A DNA stretch of 64,000 nucleotides from NCBI GenBank assembly GCA_027704905.1, contig JANIIK010000492.1, positions 1-64,000 on the forward strand. The letters run 5' to 3'. The translations under genes and the position numbers were made by a program. The notes below the pieces were generated by a model. That model did not search any database. It worked only from the letters and a program-made list of their open reading frames with translations, and had not been told where the DNA came from. Positions 25,801 to 37,900 of the stretch are shown in pieces; positions within the stretch are counted from its first letter, which is position 1, and each line of letters opens with the position of its first letter. The stretch comes from Muraenolepis orangiensis (Eukaryota; Chordata; Actinopteri; Gadiformes; Muraenolepididae).

Positions 25801-28363
25801 GATAAGCAACAGTCGATCAGTGCTGACATCAATTCCACAAGAGCACAGAACAAAGGAAACGAAAGAGCTGGATTTGGATTGGGAGAGTCTGCCATTGGAG
25901 AGGGCTCTAGGACTGCAATGGTGTGTTGAAAATGACCAGTTCAAGTTCAAGACCACCATCAAAGAACAACCACAGACAAGGAGAGGCATCTTATCAGTGG
26001 TCAGTTCGCTCTATGACCCATTGGGATTTCTTGCATCCTTCACTCTGTCAGCCAAATTGATTTTGCAGGAGTTGTGCAAAAGACGCTATGCATGGGATGA
26101 GGACATTCCTCCATACTTCTCACAGCAGTGGTCAGAGTGGCTAAAGGACCTGGAGAAGATAGCAGAGTTCAAAGTGCATCGTTGTTTCAAGCCCACAGAC
26201 TTCGGCAAGCCCATCAAAGCACAACTTCACCATTTCTCTGATGCCAGTCAAGATGGCTATGGCACCGTGTCTTATCTGAGGCTTGAGAATGATGACGGAA
26301 GACTTCATGTTGCATTCCTCTTGGCCAAAGCCAGAGTTGCGCCACTGAAACAAAGCACAATTCCTCGGATGGAACTCACAGCTGCTGTTCTGGCGGTGAG
26401 GGTTGATGGGATGCTGCAAAAGGAGTTGCAACTTGAGTTGGAAAAGTCCACATTCTGGACGGATAGTACAACAGTGCTTAAGTACATCAGCAATGAAACC
26501 AAGCGGTTCCACACCTTTGTTGCAAATAGAACAGCAGCCATAAGAGAAGCTACCAGTGTGGAACAGTGGAGGTACATCGGTACCAAGGAGAATCCAGCGG
26601 ATGATGTGTCGAGAGGGATGAAAGCCACTGACTTCCTGGCAAGCAAAAGGTGGAGTAAAGGACCAGAATTTCTGTCCAAGCCAGAAGAGGAGTGGCCCAA
26701 GTCTGACTTGAAGATTCATGGGATCGCTGAGGATGATCCGGAGGTCAAAAGAGACTTGACAGTCAATCTTATTGTCACGGCTGGAGAGAGCCACACCAAC
26801 CAACTGATGAGCTACTTTTCAACCTGGCAGAAACTGAAAACTGCCGTAGCCTGGTTTCTGAGAATCAAGCAATGTCTCAAGCTGCTGCGACAGAACAGAA
26901 AGGAAATCCAAGCTGCTGTCTGTGAAGATGAAAAAGACCTTGAGAAACAAAAGTCTGAAGTAGCAAAGAGAATGGAAAACTTCAAAGCCACACTCAGTGG
27001 ACAAAGTCTACATCTTGAAGACCACGCCAAGGCAGAAAAAGCAATTATATGCTTTGTGCAAGGTCAGAGATTCAAAGATGAAGTTGCCTTATTGGAGACT
27101 GGTGTCAATGTCAAGAAAGACAGTCAGCTGTACAAGCTGGATCCAGTATTGGAGGGAGGCATCCTGAGAGTTGGTGGCCGGTTGAGTCGATCATCAATGC
27201 CAGAGGAAACTAAACACCCTGTTATCCTGGCCAAGGATCTCCATGTTTCGACACTCATTCTTCGCCACATCCATCAGCAGTTGGCGCATGGAGGGAGGAA
27301 TCATGTGTTAAGCCACCTCAGGAAGAAATACTGGATCACCAACGCCAATTCTGCAATAAGGAAGGTCATTTCAGAATGTGTCACATGCAAACGTCACAGA
27401 GGGAAGATCAGTGACCAGAAAATGGCGGATTTGCCAAAGGAAAGAGTCTTGCCTGACCAAGCTCCGTTCACCAGTGTGGGGGTGGACTACTTCGGTCCCA
27501 TCGATGTTAAGAGGGGAAGAAGTCTTCTCAAGAGGTACGGAGTGATCTTCACGTGTTTGACCAGCAGGGCTGTACATCTTGAAGTGGCGTACAGTCTGGA
27601 CACAGATTCCTGTATAAATGCTATAAGAAGATTTATCTGCAGAAGAGGACAAGTGTCAAGCATACGATCAGACAATGGCACAAATTTTGTTGGAGCCAAC
27701 AGAGAATTGAGAGAGGCTTTGGCTGGCATCAACAACAACAAGATCCAAGGTGCTCTACTTCAAGAGGGAGTGACATGGAATTTCAATCCTCCTGCAGCCT
27801 CGCATCATGGCGGGGTGTGGGAACGCCTAATACGCATGGTGAGAAAAGTGCTCGAGTCTGTTCTGCATCAACAGACCCTTGATGATGAAGGATTTCAAAC
27901 CATCCTCTGTGAGGCAGAAGCCATCTTGAATAGCAGACCCATCACCACTGTTTCAGATCAGCCGGATGATCTTGAGGCCCTCACTCCTAACCACATCCTT
28001 CTCTTGAAAGGGAAGCCAGTGTTGCCTCCTGGACTGTTCGACAAGAAAGATCTATATGTCAGAAGGAGGTGGAAGCAGGTGCAGTATATGGCTGACCTGT
28101 TCTGGACTCGATGGATTTCTGAGTACCTGCCTTTGCTGCAAGAGAGGCAAAAATGGTCGAAGAGGAAAAGAAATCTCGCTCCTGGAGACATCGTCATCAT
28201 TGCAGATGCAACTGCCCCCAGAGGCTCGTGGATGCTGGGAAGGGTTTTGGAGGCTAAACCTGACGCCAGAGGCCTAGTACGCACTGTACGGCTCCAAACG
28301 AAGACCAGCGTGCTGGAAAGGCCTGTCACAAAGCTGTGTCTACTACTGGAGGCTGAAGACTAA
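22823..28363 (+). CDS. BEL/Pao Gag-Pol polyprotein with internal deletion (1,846 aa)
   Basis: This polyprotein would make the particle and copy and integrate the element. The start ATG has A at -3 and begins the frame.
Visible order: N-terminal helical region (1-170) with several Ser-rich stretches; a coiled coil rich in E/K/L (about 174-229); a polar linker; the DUF1759 Gag core (about 395-540); the C-terminal part of the DUF1758-type protease region (about 542-680); RT with D879 and YVDD at 958-961; RNase H with D1140, E1184, D1214 and D1260; an integrase zinc region with H1482/H1489 and C1519/C1522; an integrase core with D1555, D1617 and E1667 (in G-G-V-W-E-R); and a DUF5641-type C-terminus (about 1740-1842).
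What is odd: the Gag core runs almost directly into the middle of the protease region. No CCHC zinc knuckle is present, and the usual protease active-site triad context is not intact around D542. The frame stays open across the junction. The RT, RNase H and integrase residues look functional; autonomous processing is doubtful. Confidence 0.93.
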   Translation: MSQVTKDKNESAPLPEKRVPKLSEKGLASFIEKCQKERQAKWKKASASMENLKLLMDSNENVTEVQSELVIMNKCFEEAQKNHDSFMKLNLPEDQAALQCQWFENKTALHCGFAEDVKRWLSDAGQPYVDTDDGQPVPDDVRPGDSASNMSVACSRLSRSAISGSRVSTTSSRAERIKAEAEKAALLERVAALQKIHLIEAQEEQLRRQKEQLALETELAVFNAKLSVFKENSSRHSSRVSHHGRDSNVERAQGPITSMLNPGAATYRPKERTKVWINDCSTAPPLVVRPKDRTQIGTSQSERANTKTQSFPIYDNPFMVQKQPKANPVRHDTQMMPMVHIQAQGNSVRHGQSQTQVLRDVGQNDIVGIMQRQNDITTLLVQQNLASALPARQIPVFDGDPLQYHAFMRAFQNGVEEKSNNYSDCLHFLEQYTKGPPKEIVHSCQHLPPEQGYQRAKDLLIEHFGNEYNISAAYMDKAFSWTPIKREDVKALQAFALFLRGCCNATEQIQHMRDLDIPSNMRNIVLKLPYGLREKWRSTACDCMSSGTFCTESLVQRLNVKKRSTNFMLRTLGQEKTIASHIVSGLEVSGLDNDDFIDLPDVVTQRCMPVSQHNIPRQDDVDQWPYLNCVKLHQIDSDIDLLIGTNASKVIEPWELINSQEDGPYAVRTKVGWVLNGPLRAGNDSRSKSGNSITANRISLVQLEEMMVQQYNHDFNEKTSEEQAEMSREDLKFMNIMHSSSVLKDGHYSLDLPFRSENSILPNNRCIAEQRLMSLKRKFGKNQVFREEYVAFLSDVIDQGYAEVVPEDQLNQEDGKQWYIPHHGVYHPRKGKLRVVFDCGAVYKGTSINCKLLQGPDLTNSLVGVLLRFRQEPVALMADIQAMFHQVKVSEKDINFLRFLWWPHGNTEHTPVEYRMTVHLFGAVSSPSCANYALRKTADDNAGQFPSEVVATVKNNFYVDDCLKSLPSEEEAIQMVKNLTTLCRKGGFNLSKWISNSRSVLTSIPQEHRTKETKELDLDWESLPLERALGLQWCVENDQFKFKTTIKEQPQTRRGILSVVSSLYDPLGFLASFTLSAKLILQELCKRRYAWDEDIPPYFSQQWSEWLKDLEKIAEFKVHRCFKPTDFGKPIKAQLHHFSDASQDGYGTVSYLRLENDDGRLHVAFLLAKARVAPLKQSTIPRMELTAAVLAVRVDGMLQKELQLELEKSTFWTDSTTVLKYISNETKRFHTFVANRTAAIREATSVEQWRYIGTKENPADDVSRGMKATDFLASKRWSKGPEFLSKPEEEWPKSDLKIHGIAEDDPEVKRDLTVNLIVTAGESHTNQLMSYFSTWQKLKTAVAWFLRIKQCLKLLRQNRKEIQAAVCEDEKDLEKQKSEVAKRMENFKATLSGQSLHLEDHAKAEKAIICFVQGQRFKDEVALLETGVNVKKDSQLYKLDPVLEGGILRVGGRLSRSSMPEETKHPVILAKDLHVSTLILRHIHQQLAHGGRNHVLSHLRKKYWITNANSAIRKVISECVTCKRHRGKISDQKMADLPKERVLPDQAPFTSVGVDYFGPIDVKRGRSLLKRYGVIFTCLTSRAVHLEVAYSLDTDSCINAIRRFICRRGQVSSIRSDNGTNFVGANRELREALAGINNNKIQGALLQEGVTWNFNPPAASHHGGVWERLIRMVRKVLESVLHQQTLDDEGFQTILCEAEAILNSRPITTVSDQPDDLEALTPNHILLLKGKPVLPPGLFDKKDLYVRRRWKQVQYMADLFWTRWISEYLPLLQERQKWSKRKRNLAPGDIVIIADATAPRGSWMLGRVLEAKPDARGLVRTVRLQTKTSVLERPVTKLCLLLEAED
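24437..24454 (+). other. Inferred in-frame deletion junction (Gag/protease)
   Basis: The 8-mer ACTGCATG occurs at 24,437-24,444 and again at 24,447-24,454, exactly where the Gag core (ending K-W-R-S) meets the protease-derived T-F-C-T-E segment. Short direct repeats at a junction are typical of deletion by template switching or microhomology repair. Related fish BEL elements usually carry zinc knuckles and the front of the protease here. Confidence 0.6.
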
Positions 28364-28398
28364 GACTCAGACTTATGATCGTAACGACCGTGACTTTT

Positions 28399-28421
28399 CT
28401 AACCTTTTTTCTTTTCTACAG
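28399..28421 (+). promoter_or_regulatory. Candidate 3' splice site downstream of pol
   Basis: A branch-point-like CTAAC (28,399-28,403), a long pyrimidine tract and CTACAG ending at 28,421, in textbook order and spacing (19 nt from the branch A to AG). A donor-like G/GTAAAT follows at 28,447, which would leave a 25-nt exon. A donor-like GTGAGA in the leader (22,526) could pair with the acceptor. No product is evident. Confidence 0.4.
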
Positions 28422-28558
28422 GGTCTACTACCAAAGAAGAAGATCGGTAAATACATTACACACAGTGCGAATTGAAAATGTCTTTATTATTATTGTTTTT
28501 TTTGTTTGTTAAATAGCTTCTTCAGAAATATTTGTGTAATTGTGTATAATGCCCAATT

Positions 28559-28569
28559 AGGGGCCGGAG
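28559..28569 (+). promoter_or_regulatory. Candidate polypurine tract before 3' LTR
   Basis: AGGGGCCGGAG, nine purines out of eleven, directly abutting the TGTA of the 3' LTR. This is the expected place for plus-strand priming. The two internal C bases make it imperfect. Confidence 0.5.
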
Positions 28570-28984
28570 TGTAGAAGCCATTTCACTGTTTAGTATAATT
28601 ATTAGTTGTAGCTTATTATTGTATTTGATTATTGTATTTGCTTATAAGTATCAGGAGTTATTGTTTCCATATGTTGTTTATTATTTTGGTCACTAGGGGG
28701 ACTTCACACAGGTAGACCTCACTCATAGGTATTTAGGTAGGCTGCTAATGGGGTTATGGAGTGCACCTGGTGGACATACGGTTTTTACCATCTCGTAGTA
28801 ACATCTCAGTCAGCTGCTTGAACATGGAATTGTTTGCCTGATCTACTTGGAATAAACGAACAACAAAACGTGAGAATCCTTGTGGACAGTGAAACTTCTT
28901 TGCCAGCATACATGATGCGTAAGATCTTTGTTCTAATGGTGCGCCAAGTATTGGCTTTATAGTTACAAGTAATTAACCAATACA
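28570..28984 (+). repeat. 3' LTR of BEL/Pao element
   Basis: 415 bp, identical to the 5' LTR except A at 28,976 where the 5' LTR has G. The polyadenylation signal AATAAA is at 28,851. It is followed directly by CCCAC, the right target duplication. Confidence 0.95.
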
Positions 28985-28989
28985 CCCAC
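28985..28989. repeat. Target-site duplication CCCAC, right
   Basis: Matches 21,755-21,759. The decamer phase resumes directly after it. Confidence 0.75.
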
Positions 28990-31900
28990 CCAGACCCACC
29001 CAGACTCACGGAGAGCCACCCAGACCAACGCAGACCCACCCAGACCGATCCAGACCCACCCAGACCCACTGAGACCCACGCAGACCCACCCAGACCCACT
29101 GAGACCCACGCAGACCCACCCAGACCCACCGAGACCCACTGAGACCCACTGAGAACCACCCAGACCCACTGAGACCCACCCAGACTCACCCAGACCCACC
29201 GAGACCCACTGACACCCACTGAGAACCACCCAGACCCACTGAGACCCCCTTAGACCCACCCAGACCCACTGAGACCCAACCAGACCCACCCAGACCCACC
29301 CAGACCCACCCAGACGCATCCAGACCCACCCAGACTCACGGAGACCCACCCAGACCCACGCAGACCCACCCAGACCCACTGAGACCAACCCAGACCCACT
29401 AAGACCCACCCAGACCCACTGAGATCCACCCAGACCCACCCAGACTCACGGAGACCCAGCCAGACCCACCCAGACTCACGGAGACCCACCCAGACCCACC
29501 CAGACCCACGCAGACCCACCCAGACTCACGGAGACCCACCCAGACCCACGCAGACCCTCCCAGACCCAGCCAGACCCACTGAGACCAACCCAGACCCACT
29601 AGACCCACCCAGACCCACTGAGACCCACCCAGACCCACCCAGACTCACGGAGACCCAGCCAGACCCACCCAGACTCACGGAGACCCACCCAGACCCACCC
29701 AGACCCACGCAGACCCACCCAGACTCACGGAGACCCACCCAGACCCACGCAGACCCCCCAGACCCAGCCAGACCCACTGAGAACCACCCAGACCCACTGA
29801 GACCAATCCAGACCCACTGAGACCCACCCAGACCCACCAGACCCACCCAGACCCACCCAGACCCACTGAGACCCACCCAGACCAACCCAGACCCACTGAG
29901 ACCCACCCAGACTCACGAGACCAACCCAGACCCACCCAGACCCACGAGACCCACGCAGACTCACGCAGACCCACTGAGACCCACCCAGACCACGGAGACC
30001 CACCAGACCCACGCAGACCCACCAGACCCACCCAGACCCACCCAGACTCACCCAGACCCACCAGACCCACTGAGACCCACCCAGACCCACCAGACCCACC
30101 CAGACTCACAGAGACCCACCAGACCCACCCAGACCACCCAGACCACAGAGACACCCAGACCACCCAGACCCACTGAGACCCACCCAGACCCACCCAGACC
30201 CACCGAGACCCACTGAGACCCACTGAGAACCACCCAGACCCACTGAGACCCACCCAGACCCACCCAGACCCACTGAGAACCACCCAGACCCACTGAGACC
30301 AACCAGACCCACTGAGACCCACCCAGACCCACCCAGACCCACCCAGACCCACTGAGACCCACCCAGACCCACCCAGACCCACCAGACCCACCCAGACCCA
30401 CTGAGACCCACCCAGACTCACGGAGACCACCCAGACCCACTCAGACCCACCCAGACCCACGCAGACACACCCAGACCCACCCAGACCCACCCAGACCCAC
30501 CCAGACTCACGGAGACCCACCCAGACCCACGAGACCCACCCAGACCCACGCAGACCCACCCAGACCCACGGAGACCCACCCAGACCACTGAGAACCACCC
30601 AGACCCACCCAGACCCACGAGACCCACCCAGACCCACTGAGACCAACCCAGACCCACTGAGACCCACCCAGACCCACCCAGACTCACGGAGACCCAGCCA
30701 GACCCACCCAGACTCACGGAGACCCACCCAGACCCACCCAGACTCACCCAGACCCACCCAGACCCACGCAGACCCACCCAGACTCACGGAGACCCACCCA
30801 GACCCACGCAGACCCACCCAGACCCACCCAGACCCACTGAGAACCACCCAGACCCACTGAGAACCACCCAGACCCACTGAGACCACCCAGACCCACTGAG
30901 ACCCACCCAGACCCACCCAGACCCACTGAGACCCACCCAGACCCACCCAGACCCACCGAGACCCACTGAGACCCACCCAGACCCACCGAGACCCACCCAG
31001 ACCCACGAGACCCACCCAGACCCACCCAGACCCACGAGACCCACCAGACCCACTGAGACCCACCCAGACCCACGCAGACCCACCCAGACCCACCCAGACC
31101 CACTGAGACCCACCCAGACCCACCCAGACCCACCCAGACCCACCCAGACCCACCCAGACCCACCCAGACCCACCCAGACCCACGAGACCCACCCAGACCC
31201 ACCCAGACCCACTGAGACCCACCCAGACCCACTGAGACCCACCCAGACCCACCCAGACCCACCGAGACCCACCAGACCCACCCAGACCCACTGAGACCCA
31301 CCCAGACCCACCAGACCCACCCAGACCCACCCAGACCCACGCAGACCCACCCAGACCACTGAGACCCACCCAGACCCACTGAGACCCACCCAGACCCACC
31401 CAGACCCACGAGACCCACCCAGACCCACCGAGACCACCAGACCCACTGAGACCCACCCAGACCCACCCAGACCCACCCAGACCCACTGAGACCACCCAGA
31501 CCCACTGAGACCCACCCAGACCCACTGAGACCCACCCAGACCCACCAGACCCACGGAGACCCACCAGACCCACCCAGACCCACGAGACCCACCCAGACCC
31601 ACGCAGACCCACCCAGACCACGGAGACCCACGAGACCCACCCAGACCCACGAGACCCACCCAGACCCACCCAGACCCACCGAGACCCACCCAGACCCACT
31701 GAGACCCACCCAGACCCACCCAGACCCACTGAGACCCACCCAGACCCACTGAGACCCACCCAGACCCACCAGACCCACCCAGACTCACGGAGACCCACCC
31801 AGACCCACCCAGACCCACTGAGACCCACCCAGACCCACCCAGACCCACCCAGACCCACCCAGACCCACTGAGACCCACCCAGACCCACTGAGACCCACCC

Positions 31901-34900
31901 AGACCCACCCAGACCCACCGAGACCCACCCAGACCCACTGAGACCACCCAGACCCACTGAGACCCACCCAGACCCACGAGACCCACCCAGACCCACCCAG
32001 ACCCACGAGACCCACCCAGACCCACCCAGACCCACTGAGACCCACCCAGACCCACCAGACCCACCAGACCCACCCAGACCCACTGAGACCCACCCAGACC
32101 CACCCAGACCCACGAGACCCACCCAGACCCACCGAGACCCACCCAGACCCACTGAGACCCACCCAGACCCACCCAGACCACGAGACCCACCCAGACCCAC
32201 CCAGACCCACTGAGACCCACCCAGACCCACTGAGACCAACCCAGACCCACCCAGACCCACCCAGACCCACCCAGACCACGAGACCCACCCAGATACACTG
32301 AGAACCACCCAGACCCACTGAGAACCACCCAGACCCCCTGAGACCCACCGAGACCCACGGAGACCCACGGAGACCAACCCAGACCAACCCAGACCACAGA
32401 CCACCAGACCCACCCAGACCCACGCTGACCCACCCAGATCCACCAGACCACCAGACCCGAGGAGACCAACGGAGACCGACCCAGACCCACGGAGACCCAC
32501 CCAGACCCACCCAGACCAACTGAGACCCACCCAGACCCACTGAGACCCACCCAGACCCACCCAGATCTACCTAGACCCACCCAGACCCACGGAGACCCAC
32601 CCAAACCCACGCAGACCCACCCAGACTCACGGAGAGCCACCCAGACCAACGCAGACCCACTAAGACCCACCCAGACCCACCCAGACCCACCAAGACCCAC
32701 TAAGACCCACTGAGACCCACCCAGACCCACTGAGACCCACCCAGACCCACCGAGACCCACTGAGACCCACTGAGAACCACCCAGACCCACTGAAACCCAC
32801 CCAGACCCACCCAGACCCACCGAGACCCACTGAGACCCACTGAGAACCACCCAGACCCACTGAGACCCCCCCAGACCCACCCAGACCCACGCAGACCCAC
32901 GCATACCCACTGAGACACACCAGACCCCCAGATCCACCCAGACCCACGCAGACCACGCAGACCCACCCAGACCACCCAGACCCACTGAGACCCACCCAGA
33001 CTCACGGAGACCACCCAGATCCACCCAGACCCACCCAGACCCACCCAGACCCACGGAGACCCACCCAGACCCACCCAGACCCACCCAGACCCACTGAGAC
33101 CAACCCAGACCCACCGAGACCCACCCAGACCCACCCAGACCCACCCAGACCCACGGAGACCCACCCAGACCCACCCAGACCCACTGAGACCCACCCAGAC
33201 CCACGAGACCCACCCAGACCCACCCAGACCACGCAGACCCACCCAGACCCACCCAGACCCACGGAGACCCACCCAGACCCACGAGACCACCAGACCCACC
33301 AGACCCACTGAGACCCACCCAGACCCACTGAGACCCACCCAGACCCACCCAGACCCACCGAGACCCACCCAGACCCACGAGACCACCCAGACCCACGCAG
33401 ACCCACCCAGACCACGGAGACCCACCCAGACCCACGCAGACCCACCCAGACCCACGCAGACCCACCCAGACCCACGCAGACCCACCAGACCCACTGAGAC
33501 CCACCCAGACCCACTGAGACCCACCCAGACCCACCCAGACCCACCCAGACCCACTGAGACCCACTGAGACCCACCCAGACCCACCCAGACCCACCAGACC
33601 CACCCAGACCCACCCAGACTCACGGAGACCCACCCAGACCCACCCAGACCCACTGAGACCACACCCAGACCCACTGAGACCCACCCAGACCCACTGAGAC
33701 CCACCCAGACCCACCCAGACCACGGAGACCCACCAGACCCACCCAGACTCACGGAGACCCACCCAGACCCACCAAGACCACCCAGACCCACCCAGACCCA
33801 CGCAGACCCACCCAGACCCACGGAGACCCACCCAGACCCACCCAGACCCACCCAGACCCACTGAGAACCACCCAGACCCACTGAGACCAATCCAGACCCA
33901 CCGAGACCCACCCAGACCCACCCAGATACACTGAGAACCACCCAGACCCACTGAGAACCACCCAGACCCCTGAGACCCACCGAGACCCACGGAGACCCAC
34001 GGAGACCAACCCAGACCAACCCAGACCACAGACCCACCCAGACCCACCCAGACCCACGCTGACCCACCCAGATCCACGGAGACCACGGAGACCAACGGAG
34101 ACCGACCCAGACCCACGGAGACCCACCAGACCCACCCAGACCCACCCAGACCAACTGAGACCCACCCAGACCCACTGAGACCCACCCAGACCCACCCAGA
34201 TCTACCTAGACCCACCCAGACCCACGGAGACTCACCCAAACCCACGCAGACCCACCCAGACTCACGGAGAGCCACCCAGACCAACGCAGACCCACTAAGA
34301 CCCACCCAGACCCACCCAGACCCACCAAGACCCACTAAGACCCACTGAGACCCACCCAGACCCACTGAGACCCACCCAGACCCACCCAGACCCACCGAGA
34401 CCCACTGAGACCCACTGAGAACCACCCAGACCCACTGAGACCCACCCAGACCCACCCAGACCCACCGAGACCCACTGAGACCCACTGAGAACCACCCAGA
34501 CCCACTGAGACCCCCCAGACCCACCCAGACCCACGCAGACCCACGCAGACCCACTGAGACACACCCAGACCCACCCAGACCCACCCAGACCCACGCAGAC
34601 CCACCCAGACCACCCAGACCCACTGAGACCCACCCAGACCCACGCAGACCCACCCAGACCCACCCAGACCCACCGAGACCCACCCAGACCCACTGAGACC
34701 ACCAGACCCACCGAGACCCACCCAGACCCACCCAGACCCACCCAGACCCACCCAGACCCACTGAGACCCACCCAGACCCACCAGACCCACCGAGACCCAC
34801 CCAGACCCACGGAGACCCACCCAGACCCACCCAGACCCACGCAGACCCACCCAGACCCACGCAGACCCACCCAGACCCACCAGACCCACCCAGACCCACC

Positions 34901-37900
34901 CAGACCCACCCAGACCCACTGAGACCCACCCAGACCCACTGAGACCCACCCAGACCCACCCAGACCCACCGAGACCCACCCAGACCCACTGAGACCCACC
35001 CAGACCCACGAGACCCACCCAGACCCACGAGACCCACCAGACCCACCCAGACCCACCCAGACCCACCCAGACCCACCCAGACCACGAGACCCACCCAGAC
35101 CCACCCAGACCCACCAGACCCACCCAGACCCACCCAGACCCACGAGACCCACCCAGACCCACCCAGACCCACCGAGACCCACCCAGACCCACTGAGACCC
35201 ACCCAGACCCACTGAGACCCACCCAGACCCACCCAGACCCACCGAGACCCACCCAGACCCACCGAGACCCACCCAGACCCACTGAGACCCACCCAGACCC
35301 ACCGAGACCCACCAGACCCACCCAGACCCACGAGACCCACCCAGACCCACCCAGACCCACCAGACCACGCAGACCCACCCAGACCCACCCAGACCCACCA
35401 GACCCACCCAGACCCACGAGACCCACCCAGACCCACCCAGACCCACCCAGACCCACCCAGACCCACGGAGACCCACCCAGACCCACCCAGACCCACCCAG
35501 ACCCACGAGACCCACCCAGACCCACTGAGACCACCCAGACCCACGAGACCCACCCAGACCACGAGACCCACCCAGACCCACCCAGACCCACGAGACCCAC
35601 CCAGACCCACCAGACCCACCCAGACCCACCGAGACCCACCCAGACCCACGAGACCCACCCAGACCCACGAGACCCACCCAGACCCACTGAGACCCACCCA
35701 GACCCACCCAGACCCACGGAGACCCACCCAGACCCACCCAGACCCACTGAGACCCACCCAGACCCACGAGACCCACCCAGACCCACCCAGACCCACGGAG
35801 ACCCACCCAGACCCACCCAGACCCACGAGACCCACCCAGACCCACCAGACCCACCCAGACCCACCCAGACCCACGCAGACCCACCCAGACCCACGGAGAC
35901 CCACCCAGACCCACCAGACCCACCCAGACCCACTGAGACCACCCAGACCCACTGAGACCACCCAGACCCACTGAGACCCACCCAGACCCACCCAGACCCA
36001 CTGAGACCCACCCAGACCCACCCAGACCCACGCAGACCCACCCAGACCCACGAGACCCACCCAGACCCACCCAGACCCACCCAGACCCACCCAGACTCAC
36101 GGAGACCCACCCAGACCCACCAGACCACTGAGACCACCCAGACCCACTGAGACCCACCCAGACCCACTGAGACCCACCCAGACCCACCCAGACCACGGAG
36201 ACCCACCAGACCCACCCAGACTCACGAGACCCACCCAGACCCACCCAGACCCACCCAGACCCACCCAGACCCACGCAGACCCACCCAGACCCACGAGACC
36301 CACCCAGACCCACGCAGACCCACCCAGACCCACTGAGACCCACCCAGACCCACTGAGACCACCCAGACCCACGAGACCCACCCAGACCCACCCAGACCCA
36401 CCCAGACCCACCCAGACCCACGAGACCCACCCAGACCCACCGAGACCCACCCAGACCCACCAGACCCACGAGACCCACCAGACCCACCAGACCCACGCAG
36501 ACCCACCCAGACCACCAGACCCACGAGACCCACCCAGACCCACCCAGACCCACCCAGACCCACCCAGACCCACCCAGACCCACCCAGACCCACCAGACCC
36601 ACGGAGACCCACCCAGACCCACGGAGACCCACCAGACCCACCCAGACCCACCCAGACCCACTGAGACCCACCCAGACCCACTGAGACCCACCCAGACCCA
36701 CCCAGACCCACCAGACCCACCCAGACCCACTGAGACCACCCAGACCCACGAGACCCACCCAGACCCACCCAGACCCACCCAGACCCACTGAGACCCACCC
36801 AGACCCACCCAGACCCACCAGACCCACGAGACCCACCCAGACCCACCCAGACCCACCAGACCCACCCAGACCCACCCAGACCCACCAGACCCACCCAGAC
36901 CCACCAGACCCACCCAGACCCACTGAGACCACCCAGACCCACTGAGACCCACCCAGACCCACCAGACCCACGAGACCCACCCAGACCCACGAGACCCACC
37001 CAGACCCACCCAGACCCACTGAGACCCACCCAGACCCACGCAGACCCACCCAGACCCACCCAGACCCACCCAGACCCACCCAGACCCACCCAGACCCACG
37101 AGACCCACCCAGACCCACCCAGACCCACCCAGACCCACGAGACCCACCCAGACCCACCAGACCCACCCAGACCCACTGAGACCCACCCAGACCCACCCAG
37201 ACCCACGCAGACCCACCCAGACCCACCCAGACCCACGAGACCCACCCAGACCCACCAGACCCACCCAGACCCACCCAGACCCACCCAGACCACCCAGACC
37301 CACGGAGACCCACCCAGACCCACTGAGAACCACCCAGACCCACTGAGACCCACCCAGACCCACCGAGACCCACCCAGACCCACCAGACCCACCCAGACCC
37401 ACTGAGACCCACCCAGACCCACCCAGACCCACCCAGACCCACTGAGACCCACCCAGACCCACCCAGACCCACCCAGACCCACCCAGACCCACCCAGACCC
37501 ACCCAGACCCACCCAGACCCACGGAGACCCACCCAGACCCACCCAGACCCACTGAGACCCACCCAGACCCACTGAGACCCACCCAGACCCACCCAGACCC
37601 ACGAGACCCACCAGACCCACCCAGACCACGGAGACCCACCCAGACCCACCCAGACCCACGAGACCCACCCAGACCCACGCAGACCCACCCAGACCCACGA
37701 GACCCACCCAGACCCACCCAGACCCACCAGACCCACCGAGACCCACCCAGACCCACCCAGACCACGAGACCCACCCAGACCCACCCAGACCCACGCAGAC
37801 CCACCCAGACCCACTGAGACCACCCAGACCCACCCAGACCCACGCAGACCCACCCAGACCCACCCAGACCACGGAGACCCACCAGACCCACCCAGACCCA

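Larger units (their letters stand above)
28364..28569 (+). other. BEL/Pao 3' untranslated region
   Basis: 206 bp between the gag-pol stop (TAA at 28,361) and the 3' LTR. It contains a strong splice-acceptor-like site at 28,399-28,421 and a G-rich stretch next to the LTR. No env or accessory frame is seen. Confidence 0.8.
21760..28984 (+). mobile_element. BEL/Pao-type LTR retrotransposon, full length with LTRs
   Basis: A 7,225-bp element inserted into the decamer array. It has 415-bp LTRs with TGTA...TACA ends, a 648-bp leader, a single gag-pol reading frame and a short 3' region. The order Gag-like, protease remnant, RT, RNase H, integrase, and the sequence of the Gag region and Pol, are those of fish BEL/Pao elements. 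In Ty1/copia the integrase precedes RT, and the Gag region here is unlike Ty3/gypsy. The LTRs differ at one base (22,166 G against 28,976 A), so the insertion is young. No env-like frame follows pol. Confidence 0.95.
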
